In this document: piece by piece, positions 1-11,888 of the stretch | Layout of the letters: each line of letters opens with the position of its first letter | Position numbering within the stretch: the first letter of the stretch is position 1 | Source: Zygnema cylindricum | Taxonomy: Eukaryota > Streptophyta > Zygnematophyceae > Zygnematales > Zygnemataceae | Length of the DNA stretch: 64,000 bases | Reading direction: 5' to 3' | Assembly: GCA_037447655.1 (NCBI GenBank) | Contig: JBBHKE010001564.1 | Span: 32,516-96,515 of the forward strand | The notes under the pieces: generated by a model | What the model was told of the DNA's origin: nothing | What the model saw: only the letters and a program-made list of their open reading frames with translations | The model's database searches: none | Program-made: the position numbers and the translations under genes

Positions 1-480
1 AGATGGGAGATAAAATAGGGGGGATAAAAAAGAGGGGGGAAAAAAAAACGAAAAAAGAGGGGAACAAGAAAAAGAGAAGGGGGGAAAAAAAAGAGTGGGA
101 AAAATATAGGTGGGGAAGTTTAAAAGAGGGAAAAAAAAAAGAGGGGGAGAAAAGAAAAGGGAAAAAAGAGAGGGGGAAAAAAGGAAAGGGGGAAAAAGAG
201 AGGGGGAAAAAAGGAAAGGGGGAAAAAAGAGAAAGGAAAAAAGGGGGAGAGAAAAAAGGGAAAAGAAAAGAGGGGGAGAAAAAAAAAAGGGAGAAAATTT
301 GAAGGGGTGGATATAAAAAGGGTGAGAAAAAAAAGGGGGGAAGAGAAAAAGAACAAGGGGAGAAAAAAGCAAAAAAAAAGGGGGGAGAAAAAATAGGGGG
401 GATAAAATAGAGGGTAGAAAAAAAAGGGGGGGAGAGGAAAAGAAAAGGGCGGAAAGAGAGGGAGGGAAATAGAAGGGAGG
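1..480. repeat. Polypurine (G/A) tract
   Basis: The + strand is almost entirely G and A, in runs such as GGGGAAAA, with very few pyrimidines. Stop codons all contain T, so open frames here carry no coding evidence. Such mirror-like purine tracts can form triplex (H-DNA), which is established DNA chemistry. It lies beyond the last recognised MurJ exon and may be inside a further intron of that gene. Confidence 0.85.
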
Positions 481-863
481 ATTGGAAATACTGGAAAGAA
501 AAAGAGGGGGCTGTTTGATAAATTAGAACGGTTAAAGAAGGGATTTTTTTTGAAAAAAAAAAATGAGCTAAAAATTTTAGAAAAATAATAAAAGCAATAA
601 AAAGCGAAAAATAAATAAAAAGAAAAAACATAAAAAGCAAAATATAAATGAAAGCTAAATTAATAAAAAGCATACGTTTCACATGTAACCGAAAAAACTA
701 AATTAGCTATTCTTGTGAAAAGCATGAAAAAAAAATTGACAAAAAAAGTAAAAAAAATTATAAAGAAAAAAAAAAGATACAACAACAGTAACAATAATTA
801 GCTGCTCACAAAAAACAAAAGAGAATTATTAAAAAGCCTTCACAAAAAAAAAAAAAAACGTAC
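481..863. other. AT-rich, no exon recognised
   Basis: A/T-rich with A-runs. The next MurJ exon should continue after the Ala-Pro-Gly codons of the exon ending at 864, but no splice-bounded match to the family was found here. Probably MurJ intron. Confidence 0.4.
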
Positions 864-3800
864 CCCGGGGCCAAAATATCAATTATTTTTGGTGCAAAAG
901 CAAAAACGAGAATTCCGAGAAAGGCAAAAACCTATAGAAAAAAAAATGCGAAAAAAGAAAAACATAAAAATAATACAACAATGTATGTTATGACTAGAAC
1001 TGTTAACAGAAGATTCATTCTCAGAAAAGAAAAAATTTCCAAAACAACAATTTTATTTTCGAACACAAAATTGTGAAATTGAAAAAAAAAAAAAAACATG
1101 TAGGCATCATATAATTTTGAAATTAATCAATATAAAAAAAAAAAACCCAAAACAAATGAAAGTCTTTATTTCTTTTCCTGGATATTGTCTCCTCTTCCTT
1201 TTTTTTGTCCCTTTCTTATTTCCCCTTTTTATTTCCTGTTTTTACTTCCCCTATTTTATTTCAGAGACAGATTCCCGAAAAAAACCATCTACAATTCGTT
1301 TTTCTCTTCAATGACTATTATTTTTTCTTGTCTAATAACTACTCTTGGTTTTAGTAACCTTTTGTTATTTCAAAAGAGTTTCAAATATTAAAAAAATTAA
1401 AGAAAAAAGTGGAAAAAAAAATGGACAGCCATTTTGAAATTTAGAGTTCTCCTTCAGTAAACATAATTTTAAGAGAGAAAAAAAAAGATAGACGGCATAT
1501 TTTAATAAAAATAAGAGCTTTTTCACGTGGATATATACAAAGATAAAATTTGAAACAATAAAAATAATAACAAAAATAACCAGAATACTTAAGTTATAAA
1601 AGAGCTTTTTTTACGTGAATAGACATAAATAAAATTCAGAACAACAATAATAAAAAGAAGAAGGAGAAGAATAAGAATAATAACAAGAACAACAATAATA
1701 ATAATAGTAAGAAATAAATAAATGAAGAAAAGGGAAAAAAAAACCAACTCACAACAGTCACAATGGCCCCAACACGATCCACGAGGGATTCCCCCTCTTC
1801 TCTCGTCCGATTGCTAAAAAAAAAAGAACAATAATAAAAAATAAATAACAAACAAACAAACAAAAACAAAAAACATAAAACAAATAAACAAGAGAAGGGG
1901 GGAGAGGAGGAAGAGTGGGAGAGGAAGAGGGATGAAATTAAGAGAAAATGGAGATGAAAAATGAGAATTGGAAAATGAAAAATGAAAAAAAAAAAGCAAC
2001 TATGCTTGGATGAAAATAAATAGACCTCTCCTCTCTTTCACCCCCGCCCCCCCAAAAAAAGAAACAGAAATAAGGGAAAAAAAATAAAAAACAAAATACA
2101 AAATAAATTGTGGCGTTAAATATTTTGAAAATCAAAAATAATAATAAAAAAATATATATAACATGAAAAAATGTACCTTAAAGCAGCAGTAATGGCACTA
2201 TGAAACGGTCCATTTACCCCTAAAATAAAATTTATCAATTTACCCCCAGCCTCCCTCTCCCCCTTCCCAAATAAGTTATTTACATTCGTTTTATTTTATT
2301 ATTTACTTATTTTATTTAGTTATTTATTTCATTTTATTTTATTTATTTATTTATTATTATTATTTTTTTTATTTTTTTTTTCAAGAGTTTTAGGCTAGGA
2401 TTTTTTTTATATATATAAATCAGAATTTAATATTTTATCTGGGGAAAAAAAAGGGAGGGGGTCAGACTTTTTCGCTTTAGGGATTTTGAATATTTTTTAA
2501 TAGGTTTTTAAATATCCCCTCTCCCCCCCCCCCTTCCCTCCCCTCCAAAAAATGACATTTTTTACTTGTCCTAACGGTTATCAAAAAAATGTGGATTTTT
2601 CCTATTTTTATTTAAGGTAACGAGGGTTTTATGGTTTTTAGGGATTCTATAGGGGAGTATTGAAGGTTTTCTAGGGCTTTTTGGGTTCCACAGATTTTTC
2701 AAGGAGGTTTTACGAGCTTTTTCAGTGTTTTTACGAAGGTTTCCAGGGGAATTTAAAGTTTTTTTTTTTTCCTTAGGGTTTTTTACCTCCAAGAAGGGAG
2801 AGAAAAAAAGTTGGAACCAAGGAAGCATAACTGCAAAAAAAGAAAAAAAGAAAAAAAGAAAAATAATCACTTAACAAAATGAATACAAAAATGGACATGA
2901 ACGGGGATTGTGAGATGATATTTAGTCAGGGGGAGAGAGAGAAGGGGCGGAGAGGAGAGGGAGAGAGAGAGCGAGAGAGGGGGGGTGGGCAAGGGGATGA
3001 ACATAACAAGTGACAAAAAAAATCCCCTGCAGAGCAAAAGTGATCTCTTTTTCTTTCCTATTCTGTGAATTTAATTACCTTCCGCCAGAAAAATAAGCGA
3101 ATGATTTCTTTTTCCTTTAGATAAATATACTTATAATTATAATAGTAATAATAATAATAACACTAAAAATAAAAAAAACTATGATGATGACACTAATAAA
3201 GAAGTGGAAGCTGTAAAAGGCCGAAACGAAGAAAAAACAAAGAGTAAAGAAAAATTTTAAAAACAAGGAAAGGCCAAGAAAAAGAGTAGACAAGATGAAG
3301 AGACAAACAAGGGACAAAAGAGGTTTGTCGTTAAGTTCTTGTCTTAGTTCAGATTAATCTTTACATTGTAGACGAAGGAGTTTTCTAGAAAAAAACTCAT
3401 AGAAGAAGAATCGAGAAGCCGCATATTTCGGTTTCGAGGGAGATCTAATCTAGGTGTGACTAATTTATGTAAGAGTAACCTAGGTTAAAGGGATCAATGA
3501 AAAGAAAGATTACAAAAGTTCCCGAGGGAAATCTTTCTACACTACAAAAGGTATGTACAAAAGTACAGAAACGCTAAATAAAGTACTGTACTTAGGACTT
3601 AGCGTTTTAGGACTCGAAAGAACGTGAAATGTCAATGCAGACATAGGCTTCAATAGGAATGAATTCCAATAACTACTAATAATAATAAAAGCAATAATTA
3701 TAACAAAAATAAAAATAAAAAATAGTGGTATTTTAAATAACAATATTAATAGTAAAATAATTAAAATGTTAATAATAAAATAACTAAAAATAAATAAAAG

Positions 3801-5711
3801 AACCTGAAGGCAGTCATGACTGGCCCAACTCCAAAAGCCGCCGCCAAGACTGTCTCTCTCAAAAGGCCCTGGAAAAAAAAAAAAGAGAGAGAGAGGAAAA
3901 GAAAGGGGAAAAAAAAACAGTGTCAGTTCTACGCAAATATTCATTCTCCTGAAAGACAAAGTCACAGAACAGAAATATATACAAAATTAAAATATGCTTA
4001 ACTGATTTTTACAACCGTTTTTGTAAGGTTTTAAAACTAAAAAAAGTCCCGCCAGGGATTGATCCACAAAAAAAAAAGGAAAAAGTTTCTGTTACAAATC
4101 AAAAACGCAAAAGTAAAGACAAAATATTATCGAATTTAAAACTTTATATATTTATAACTTCATAATTTACAAATTTTGATTACATTTTTCTGCTATTACT
4201 GGAATAAAAAAAAAAAGGTAAAAACTGAACCTTTTTTTGGACAAAATTTCTTACGGCCTATTAAGCCAATAAAAAATATATATAAATAAATAAATAAAAC
4301 TACAGAACAAGATCGAAGGATTTTTGAAAAATGGATAAAAAAGTCACACACACACACAGAAGACAGAAAAAACAAAAAAAAAAAACAAATCAATTGTGAA
4401 AAATTCAAAAAACTATTTGAATCACAAAAAATAAGAAAGAAAAAAATGTGAAAAAAAAACCTATTTAAGTTACAAGAAAAACAGAAAATTTTGAAAAAAA
4501 CATGTTTATATTACAGAAAAAAAATTGCAAAAGAAAAAAGAAAAAAAAAGCGTGGAAAAAACCAGCATAAATTACCAAAAAGGTGGACAACAATACAACA
4601 AAAAAACAATAACAACAACATAAAAATAAAAAAGATCTTACCAGGAGCTTGCTGGCAGTCGCTGCTATTCCCACAATTCCCGCGGCTCGCAAAAGAGCTC
4701 CTGAATGTTACCAAAAAAAAAAAAACTCAATAAAGATAAGTTTTCGAAAAAGAGAATGGGTGCAAAAAGTCAAAAAAAAAGTTTAGTATTTAAAATACTC
4801 TCAAAATTTTACAAATTTTCCAGTTTTATTCCGGTTTGAAGCTAACTTGAGTGTAAAAAAAGAGCAAAATCATAACTTTTTGCTACCTGATAGTTTTAAA
4901 GAGCAAAAAAATAATAAATTTTTGATTCTTAAAAGAGCAAAATAATAATAAGCTGCTCCAACTTAATAGCCTTAAAGAGCAAAAATCATAATTTGTGCTT
5001 CTCAGTACTTTCAAAAGGCAAAATAATAAGTTTTCACTACTTAATAGTTTTAAAGAGCAGAAACATAAGTTTTTCCTACTTAATAGTTTGGAGTAGCAGA
5101 AAATCATAAAAAATTTACTTCTTCGTAGCTTTGAAGAACAAAAAATCATAAGTTGTTGCGTCTTATGGTTTTAAAAGCCAGAATAATAAGTTTTTGCTAC
5201 TTAACACTGAACAAGCAGAAAAATCATCAAATTTTGCTTCATATAGTTTCAAAGACTTAAACAATCCAATCCAATCCAATCCAATCCACATTATTTCGCA
5301 TGCTATTTTCCACTTGCCATTCTCCTTGGCAGTTTCTGCTGTGGCTGCTGCCAATTCCTTCTCAGATGTTTCTTCATTTTCTGCCACTTTTTCTCCTCCG
5401 GAACCTTTGCAAATAGCTGCTGACAGTTCCTTCTCACGATTCTCTTCATTTTCTGCCACTTGCAAGTTTTCTCCTCCTGAAGCTTTGCAAATAATTTTCT
5501 TTCTCTTCTGAAAAATTTGCAGCTTACATTTGCGAATCTCTGTTTGCAACTGCAGAGGAGAAAGAGAAACAGAGCTGCAAACTTTTCTGTTCAATAACCT
5601 ATTTTTTTTTGGCAAGTGTGAGCCAAAAGGGAGAGCTCGTTCATTGACAGGAAGAAATCCATGGCTGACAGAAGAAACATTGACCATCTGTAGGTATATT
5701 ACAGTGCTCAT
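864..5711 (-). CDS. murJ: MurJ/MviN-family lipid II flippase, plastid-targeted, 3' end missing
   Basis: MOP-superfamily membrane flippase; MurJ moves lipid II across the membrane in peptidoglycan synthesis, here presumably in the plastid envelope. Exons read on the minus strand are: 1, 5711 to about 5314 or 5290; 2, 4700-4642; 3, 3868-3804; 4, 2830-2787; 5, 2219-2177; 6, 1813-1753; 7, 931-864. All internal ends are AG/GT, and phases agree at every junction from exon 2 to exon 7. Exon 1 (ATG 5709-5711) gives a Ser/Leu/Lys-rich transit-like leader ending near KIICKASGGE. Exons 2-7 give SKLLGLLRETVLAAAFG, VMTAFSYASLVPTFFLSLLG, GVNGPFHSAITAAL and APKIIDILAPG, matching the first transmembrane helices of MurJ; the GGVNGPFHSA stretch resembles cyanobacterial homologues. 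By eye, the Asp of the bacterial DAF motif is Thr. The exon 1 to 2 phase does not fit either donor, so a small exon may be missing. The protein continues off the left edge. Confidence 0.88.
4856..5225. repeat. Degenerate ~50-bp tandem repeats in MurJ intron 1
   Basis: About eight diverged copies of a unit built around ataagtttttgctacttaat followed by agttttaaagagca. They lie wholly between MurJ exons 1 and 2. The open frames across them reflect the repeat period and are not evidence of coding. Confidence 0.75.
5263..5288. repeat. (AATCC)n microsatellite
   Basis: Five copies of the AATCC pentamer immediately downstream (minus strand) of the likely exon 1 donor of MurJ. Confidence 0.9.
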
Positions 5712-7086
5712 CGAGGTTACTAGGTTAGAGTTAACACCACTATTCCGAGTGCGTTTTTTCTGTCCTAAAACCTTAGAATATTGTTGATAACATGATTTGG
5801 TTGAGTAACAGATATTAAGCCACGTTGCAAAACATATTTTAGTTTGGTTAATACTAAATACGCTGTAACACTAAGAATTCTCTAACTCAAATAGCGATGC
5901 AAGGTGCACGTTTCCAGTTTTCGTGCTCCCATAACAGCCATGGTTATCCGAGGAGACCTCCATGATACTTTTTTGAATTTTGAAAGTTGTAAGTTTGTAC
6001 GTTGTAGACCAATCTATGAAGCACAAAAAATCAGCCCTAACTGTGATCTACAGCAATGCACAGAACTGTCGGCTCCATGTAAAGCGCACCCGTGTACCGT
6101 TATTGTCATCGATGTTTTATACTTTTTTTCGCCAGTGATAATCCGACGGTCGCGATGGAAAGTTATGCATGTGACCTTCCCACTGGCGGTATCCAAACGG
6201 CAATTGGACGCGTGGCGGATGGAAACACTGACGACAGTAACGATACAAAGTGTCTCTATGGATTAACGTTTACCATAATGACGGGTTCACCAGGTTCGCC
6301 ATCTCCCATCTTGCATTTTTTGGCGCTTCCACTCCCAACTTCCCTCAAATAACGCGCCACACCAAGAAGCGATATATATGATAAGCAACATGTCCTCAAG
6401 CCATCTCGAATGCCACTTCGAACACAAGCACGAATTCAAAGGGGGTTTCAAAAGGAAATACAAGACAAAAACGTTGATAAACAATGCCCAATGGACCACA
6501 CACATAAAAGTGAGGGGAACTGGATTAAAGCCTTAGTAAACGCCTCTCTTTCCAAATCGAACGGTTGAGGGGATCATGCACTTAAATAAAACGAACGATC
6601 TCTTCACGGACACAAGGATGTATCAAACAAAAAGCTTAAACAATTTTATCTAAAGAAGACGCAAACACAAGTTCAATGGTCGAAGAGCGTGAACAATCAA
6701 ATAATATTAATATTTCGCATGATTACCAAAGTAGACAACTCGATGCAATCTTGTTGTGTAGCTTCGAAGCGGAGGGTGCCGCCGTGACGGGGCGACATGG
6801 AAACATTTACGCCCGTTCTATGTGCTCTTGTTGCAAACACTCTTATTCCATTTGCAAAAAACGTTGGCAACGCGCTTTAGTCTCATGAGCACCACTTTCT
6901 CCCCCTCTTTTGGCAAAACTACAACCTAAAGTCAAAACAAGAAAAAAAAAATGACATTGTGTCATTAGTGATGTATTTAACCAACGAGTCAACAATAGTC
7001 AACCAACTTTTGGGAAAAATTTAAAATTTAATTGGGATAAGAGTATACAATCGAAATCGAAGGTAACTTAACTCTAAACACCCAAG
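5712..7086. promoter_or_regulatory. MurJ upstream region / intergenic
   Basis: Holds the presumed MurJ promoter, reading leftwards from 5711. No element, TATA box or gene was confidently recognised. Short frames, such as those around 5904-6266 and 6676-6888, match nothing I know and lack splice or family support. Confidence 0.3.
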
Positions 7087-8101
7087 TGTTGAAATCACTA
7101 AATTTATGGAGTATTTTCTAGGTTTGAATAACATAGTGGAAAAGAAAGAAAAAGCGCAAGCAGTCTGCCTCCACCTCTTTCCTCTATCCCCCATACTTGT
7201 TGTAGTCACTGAATGAGAGAGAGAGAGTAGTGGAGCCATGGCTGCCTCTGCTCCATAGGCAAGACTAAAGAGTGACATGTGTCACTCTCAACAAAAGGTT
7301 GAGTCCAACAAGACTCAAACCTCCGACCGGCAGAACGAGGCGTAGTCGTCAGCTCTAACCGGTCTATCGTAGAAGTTCGTTAAATTACATAGGGTTTAAT
7401 AAATACTTAAACAGTATTAGGATCTTGAAACCGATTAACTGAATTATGAATGAAAGAAAATATAACTAGTTAATATACAGTACGGACGTGATCAGTACAG
7501 TATGGACGTTAATGAATCGGACATTTGTTTTGATGGCTAACATTTAATGTCGCATTTGATCCAACGGCTCATATCGCCGTCGCGATCCCGGAATGGTCAC
7601 TTTGGCGTTTTTGGACATGGCATGACCTGGCGCCACGTGGAGGGATAACATTTGGTCCCTAGAATTCCGGGGAACATAAGGACGAGTGGAGTGTTGACAC
7701 GCGTCCACTTAGTGGCCTTGTCGTACATTGGCCGTGCATAAAGGACATCGGCCGTAGTACCTTTCTGTACTGTACATTTATTTGATTGGTTCGTACTGTA
7801 GTAGATACGAATTGTGAGAGGGGTTAGGACTTAGCAATATTCAGTAGACATCCACCTCTCTCTTTGAGAGTTTGTATAAATTGGCATTTTTGCCACCTCA
7901 GAACTTATCGGCTCGTTGGCCGTTTTCAGTGATTTCTTTTGCTATGGACTGAAGGGAGTCCTAACTACACAGTGGTGCAGTCAGATTGTCAACTTGATTT
8001 CTTGGGTAGCACTGGTTGTGGTTGAAAGTGGGTTAGTTAAAAAAAACCTAGAGGCTTCTTGAATTCTGTAGACAAATGGAGGACATAGAATCCCAACTTC
8101 A
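7087..8101 (+). mobile_element. Type-1 Copia LTR (element A, 5')
   Basis: Starts TGTTGAAATC, followed by the family-wide tattttctagg block, then a tRNA-like segment (about 7290-7370). Further on are 'ccgtacatt...gccgtgcataaag'-type blocks and a ctctctttgagagtttgtataaat promoter-like stretch. It ends ..acttca just before a decayed primer site (aaggttatac). Related copies occur at 18736-21141, 25028-26217, 26508-27870, 39450-40430, 50307-51362 and 54636-55901. Confidence 0.85.
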
Positions 8102-9480
8102 AAGGTTATACGTTCATCGATTGGGAAGCCATGATGACATGGGCTTTGTGTGAAAAACGATACTAGGGTATAGTCAGTGGACAAGTGAAATGTCCACCTT
8201 AGGGAACTCCACCAGGATTTGGTAGAATAAGGTTTTCTACATTAGCATCTGCTGCTGCAGAGGAGGCACATGAAAGTGACACCAGTGTCCGAAAAAGGGA
8301 AAAAAGAAGGAGACACCTCTTACTCCTAACACTCCAATTACCACGGAACCCGGAGCGGCGGCCATGAAGACCGCAGAGAACGATACCCAAACGTGGGAAG
8401 ACATCAACATAACTGCCAAAAACTCCATTCTAAGACTCCTCACCCAAGCTTTCGCAACCCCACACCTTCACATTTACAAGTTTGAGGAGTTGTGGGTGAG
8501 TTTTGTGGAAATCTATAGAGCTGGTACTATTTAGGAGCTCCAGTTGGCCGAACAAAAGTTAGGGAATTATACTTAGAAAGGAGGAAAAAACTTAGACTAC
8601 TGTAATGATCTCTCTTGTTTGTATATAAAGATAGAGAGTGTCGCGTGGGCAGGGAGAATGAAAATGAAAGTTAAAACTCTCATCATGCAGTTACGCGACG
8701 AGTATGAAAACATAGTGTACCAAGTACAGGAAATGACTAATAGTTCATAGAAGTGGAACACAGTGGTCCGGATGATACTTGTGTTGGAGAACACAATTGA
8801 GATTAGGAGAGGGGGAAAGAGCATCTAAGCTCTAGCTTTAGGAGCAAACCGGTGGGGAAAGGATCCGAAGAAATCGTACAAAGGAGAGAGAGATCAACTT
8901 GGAAGACCGAGGCCCCCAAAGGGTCTTTGTCACTTTTGCAAAACGCCGGGACACTTTATAGCGGATTGTGTCAAGCTGTCGCGGTTGAGGCTCCAAGAGA
9001 ACCATGGAGGGGGTTCTTTGGGAAGGAAGAAGAAGGCACTTGGGGTCACAAAAGTGGCAAGAGAGACCAAGGACGAGTCCTCTGAGGAGGAGGATGGGGA
9101 GCTTCTTCTTGACGAGAGTGTGGAGGAGAAGGAGATCCCTTGGAAACAGAAGTGTGCTTTTAGAGCAATTCAGGAAGCTCCACAAGAAGGATGAATCATC
9201 GACTGAGGTGCATCCATGCATATCTGTCGTGATAAGCAACTTTTTACTAAGTTAAGAAAGATCCCTTCTATAAAGATAGAGTATGGAGATGGGAGAGTGG
9301 TTATTACAGATCTACTGGGGTTAGTAGATCTGAGAGTCTTAGTGGAGGGAAACAATTCTATACTCACTTTTTTAGATGTACTCTACATTCTGTGCAAAGT
9401 AAAACGAAGGAGAATTGTCTTTGAATTCGCCTCGTTTCTTTCTCTTAACGAAATTACTCATCAAGCTATGACAGCTTACA
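8102..9480 (+). pseudogene. Decayed Copia gag-protease (element A)
   Basis: Many stops and frame changes. Pieces match the better-kept copy at 16257-18735 on the other strand: LRDEYENIVYQVQEMT, a zinc-knuckle remnant (GHFIADCVKLS equivalent), the acidic DESSEEEDGELLLDES linker, and the protease-region MHICRDKQLFTKLRK and VEYGDGRVV-like strings. The catalytic D-S/T-G is degraded (the equivalent of IIDSGAS is broken by a stop). It joins a different Copia pol near 9481. Confidence 0.85.
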
Positions 9481-11353
9481 CTTCACAACAGTAGACGATG
9501 TCACAGAATGTCATCTTTGAACGATACAATCGTACCGTCATCAACATGGCCCGTTCTATGTTACACTTTGCAAGTCTCCCACTATCTTTTGGGGAGAATC
9601 AATCACAACGGCGAACTGTGTACACAATCTATGTCCAACCACTTCTCCACCGAACCTCATTCCCCAGGAGGGCAACAAACCCGATGTTTCCCATCTCCAA
9701 ATATTCGGTAGCTTCGCCTGGACGAAAGATCTCACACCTACGGGCAAGTGGAGCAAGCGTGCAAAGCTTGGTATTTTGGTTGGATACTCCACGGAATCAA
9801 AGGCGTAAGAACCTGGCTGATTCAAGAATGCCACGTTGTCCTTAGCCACGATGTCACATTCGATTAAACACCCCTCCTTAACAGATCCATTCCACCCCCT
9901 TTCCCCTTCGTCTCCTCTTTCGATCTCCCCCCCTCCACCCAGGAGTCTCTCTGTCATTTCTCCTCCCCTTCCCTCCACTCATCCTGCCTCGGCCTCCCCG
10001 CTATTTCTTCTCTCTCCCTCTGCCTTTAGTAGAACCACCTCTACTCCCTCTCTTCAATCCGGTCCCATTTCTCTTCCCAGGACCACTTTTGATCCTTACT
10101 CCCTTTCTCGCATTCGCCTAGATGACCCTCTTTACGTCCTTCCACCTGTTCCTCCCGTGGTTGCCCTGCCGATCCAACCCTCTGCCACTCAGAAAATTGT
10201 TCAAATTAAAGCTTGGCAAGCTTGCGCCACCCATGGCGTCGTTAACATTGCCACTTCTGATGTTCCCTAATCTTTCTCTGTGATCATGGCCGACCCCAAG
10301 CTGCGGCCTGGAGAGCTGCCATGGACGCCGAATTTGACTCCTTACAACACAATGGCACCTGGGAACTTACCTCTCCCTCACGGCCGCAAAGTACTCGGCT
10401 CCAAATGGGTTTTGAATAAAACAAAAGCCGATGGCTCCCTCGATCGTTTCAAAGCTAGCTTCGTCACAAAAGGCTTTCTCCAAAAGAAAGATTTAGACTT
10501 ACACTGAAACCTACACACGTGTCGCAAAATTTGCCCCCATCGGCATTCTCCTCTCTATTGCGACGTGCGAGACTGGCACGCCCATCAAACGGTCTTTCAG
10601 ACCGCTTTCTTCTATGGTGCCCATCAAGGAGGAAATCTTCATTTGCCAACCGGAAGGATATGTTTCCCAGGGTCCTGCCGCCGCTCATGCCCCTCTTGTT
10701 GGAATCCTGGATTCGTCTTTATTCTTTTTTGCTACAAACTTGATTTATTAGTCTTAGTGCTAGATAACGTAATCTAGTATTTTGCTTTTCGTTATCTATT
10801 TTCTGTACCTCTGTCATAGATTCAGATTTAGATATTTTCTTCCTCTTCTTACGAAAGGACACCTTGCCCTTTCGTCATGTTAGGAAAAGACAAGTGACCC
10901 TTCGGGATCACGTAGGCTGTAGGACAGTCGAGTGACACTACGTGACACTCTCAGTTACTACTTTAGCAATTTGTGTTTTCATTGTAACTTACCCTTTTTA
11001 ACTATATTGGCAATTATTTTACTTGCCCATTTTCTGTGCTTTTTGTATTTCGCCCGCTGCTATGACTACTAATTCATTACCTCTATGGCCTCAAGCAAAA
11101 TCCATGCATTTGGAACAAACATCTTTAAGCCATACTCCTTTAGTGAAGGCTTCGTAGTCCCTCTATGGCCTCAAGCAAGCTCCATGTGTTAGGAACAAAC
11201 ATCTCAAACCAGTTTACACAAGAAGCCGCTGTGGTCGACACTCTTACCTTCCACTACTGTCCTGTTTTCTTTCAAATGGAGGACTTCCTTACCAAAGCTC
11301 TCCATCGATCCATATTTGAACTCCATCGCATTTCAACCATTCTTAGCTTCTAA
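9481..11353 (+). pseudogene. Decayed Copia pol, second family (element F)
   Basis: The integrase C-terminal part is readable (ERYNRTVINMARSMLHFASL; then SHLQIFGSFAWTKDLTP-like and LGILVGYSTESKAY-like strings in alternating frames). A Pro/Ser-rich linker follows (about 9836-10130). The reverse transcriptase start comes next (LGSKWVLNKTKADGSLDRFK, ending near EEIFICQPEGYV), and finally the pol tail (FHYCPVFFQMEDFLTKALHR). Most RT and RNase H is lost; about 10741-11060 holds unrelated AT-rich, LTR-like sequence. A local duplication of about 80 bp (ctctatggcctcaagcaa) is seen at 11080 and 11160. Several stops and frameshifts make it non-functional. Confidence 0.85.
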
Positions 11354-11750
11354 AAAAGAGGGAGGGTGTTGGGAGTTAGTCTTTGATCGAAGCTTTTAGG
11401 CTAAATTTCAGCTGTGTAGAATTGTAATAAATACCGAAATCTAGAATTGTTCAGTCTTATAGCTTTATCGAAGATTCGGGATCTTAGCTTATCTCCTTTT
11501 TTTGGTTAGATATTTTTGTCGTATTCTAGGATCTAAAGTACAATTGTACTCCGGTCAAGATAAGTCTATGAATCTTGACAATGGCCTTTGAGTGAAGGGT
11601 CACATGACTCCTAAGGTCACGAAAGCTCTTTTTGATTTTGAGAGGTCACTCTCGAGATGTTTTCTTTTTGATTTTGAGAGGTCACTCTCGAGATGTTTTT
11701 CTTTTCTACTGAAACTCTGTCTTTTTCCATAATTCAATTCAATCAACAGA
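11354..11750 (+). mobile_element. Polypurine tract and 3' LTR of element F
   Basis: Directly after the pol stop comes the purine tract aaaaaagagggagggtg, then TGTTGGGAGTTAG, a typical LTR start at about 11367. The end is uncertain; about 11750 (..tcaatcaaca) is likely. A perfect direct repeat of about 38 bp built on gattttgagaggtcactctc lies at about 11630-11705. Confidence 0.6.
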
Positions 11751-11888
11751 TATTTCTGTCTTTTCAATATCCATTCAATTTTCTGTCATCATGTCTTCTA
11801 ATCTAATACTTAGCAAAAACTGAAGAATCAAATTATGCATTGTTCTCCCCCCCTCTTTTCATATTTGGTTTTTTTTGGGGAGGGACAG

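Noticed and set aside
3-356. Overlapping Lys/Glu/Gly-rich or Phe/Pro-rich open frames at the left edge
   Set aside because: The strand is nearly all purine, so stops cannot occur; composition artefact.
4883-5149. Leu/Ser-rich repeat protein on the minus strand
   Set aside because: Lies in MurJ intron 1 and follows the degenerate tandem repeat.
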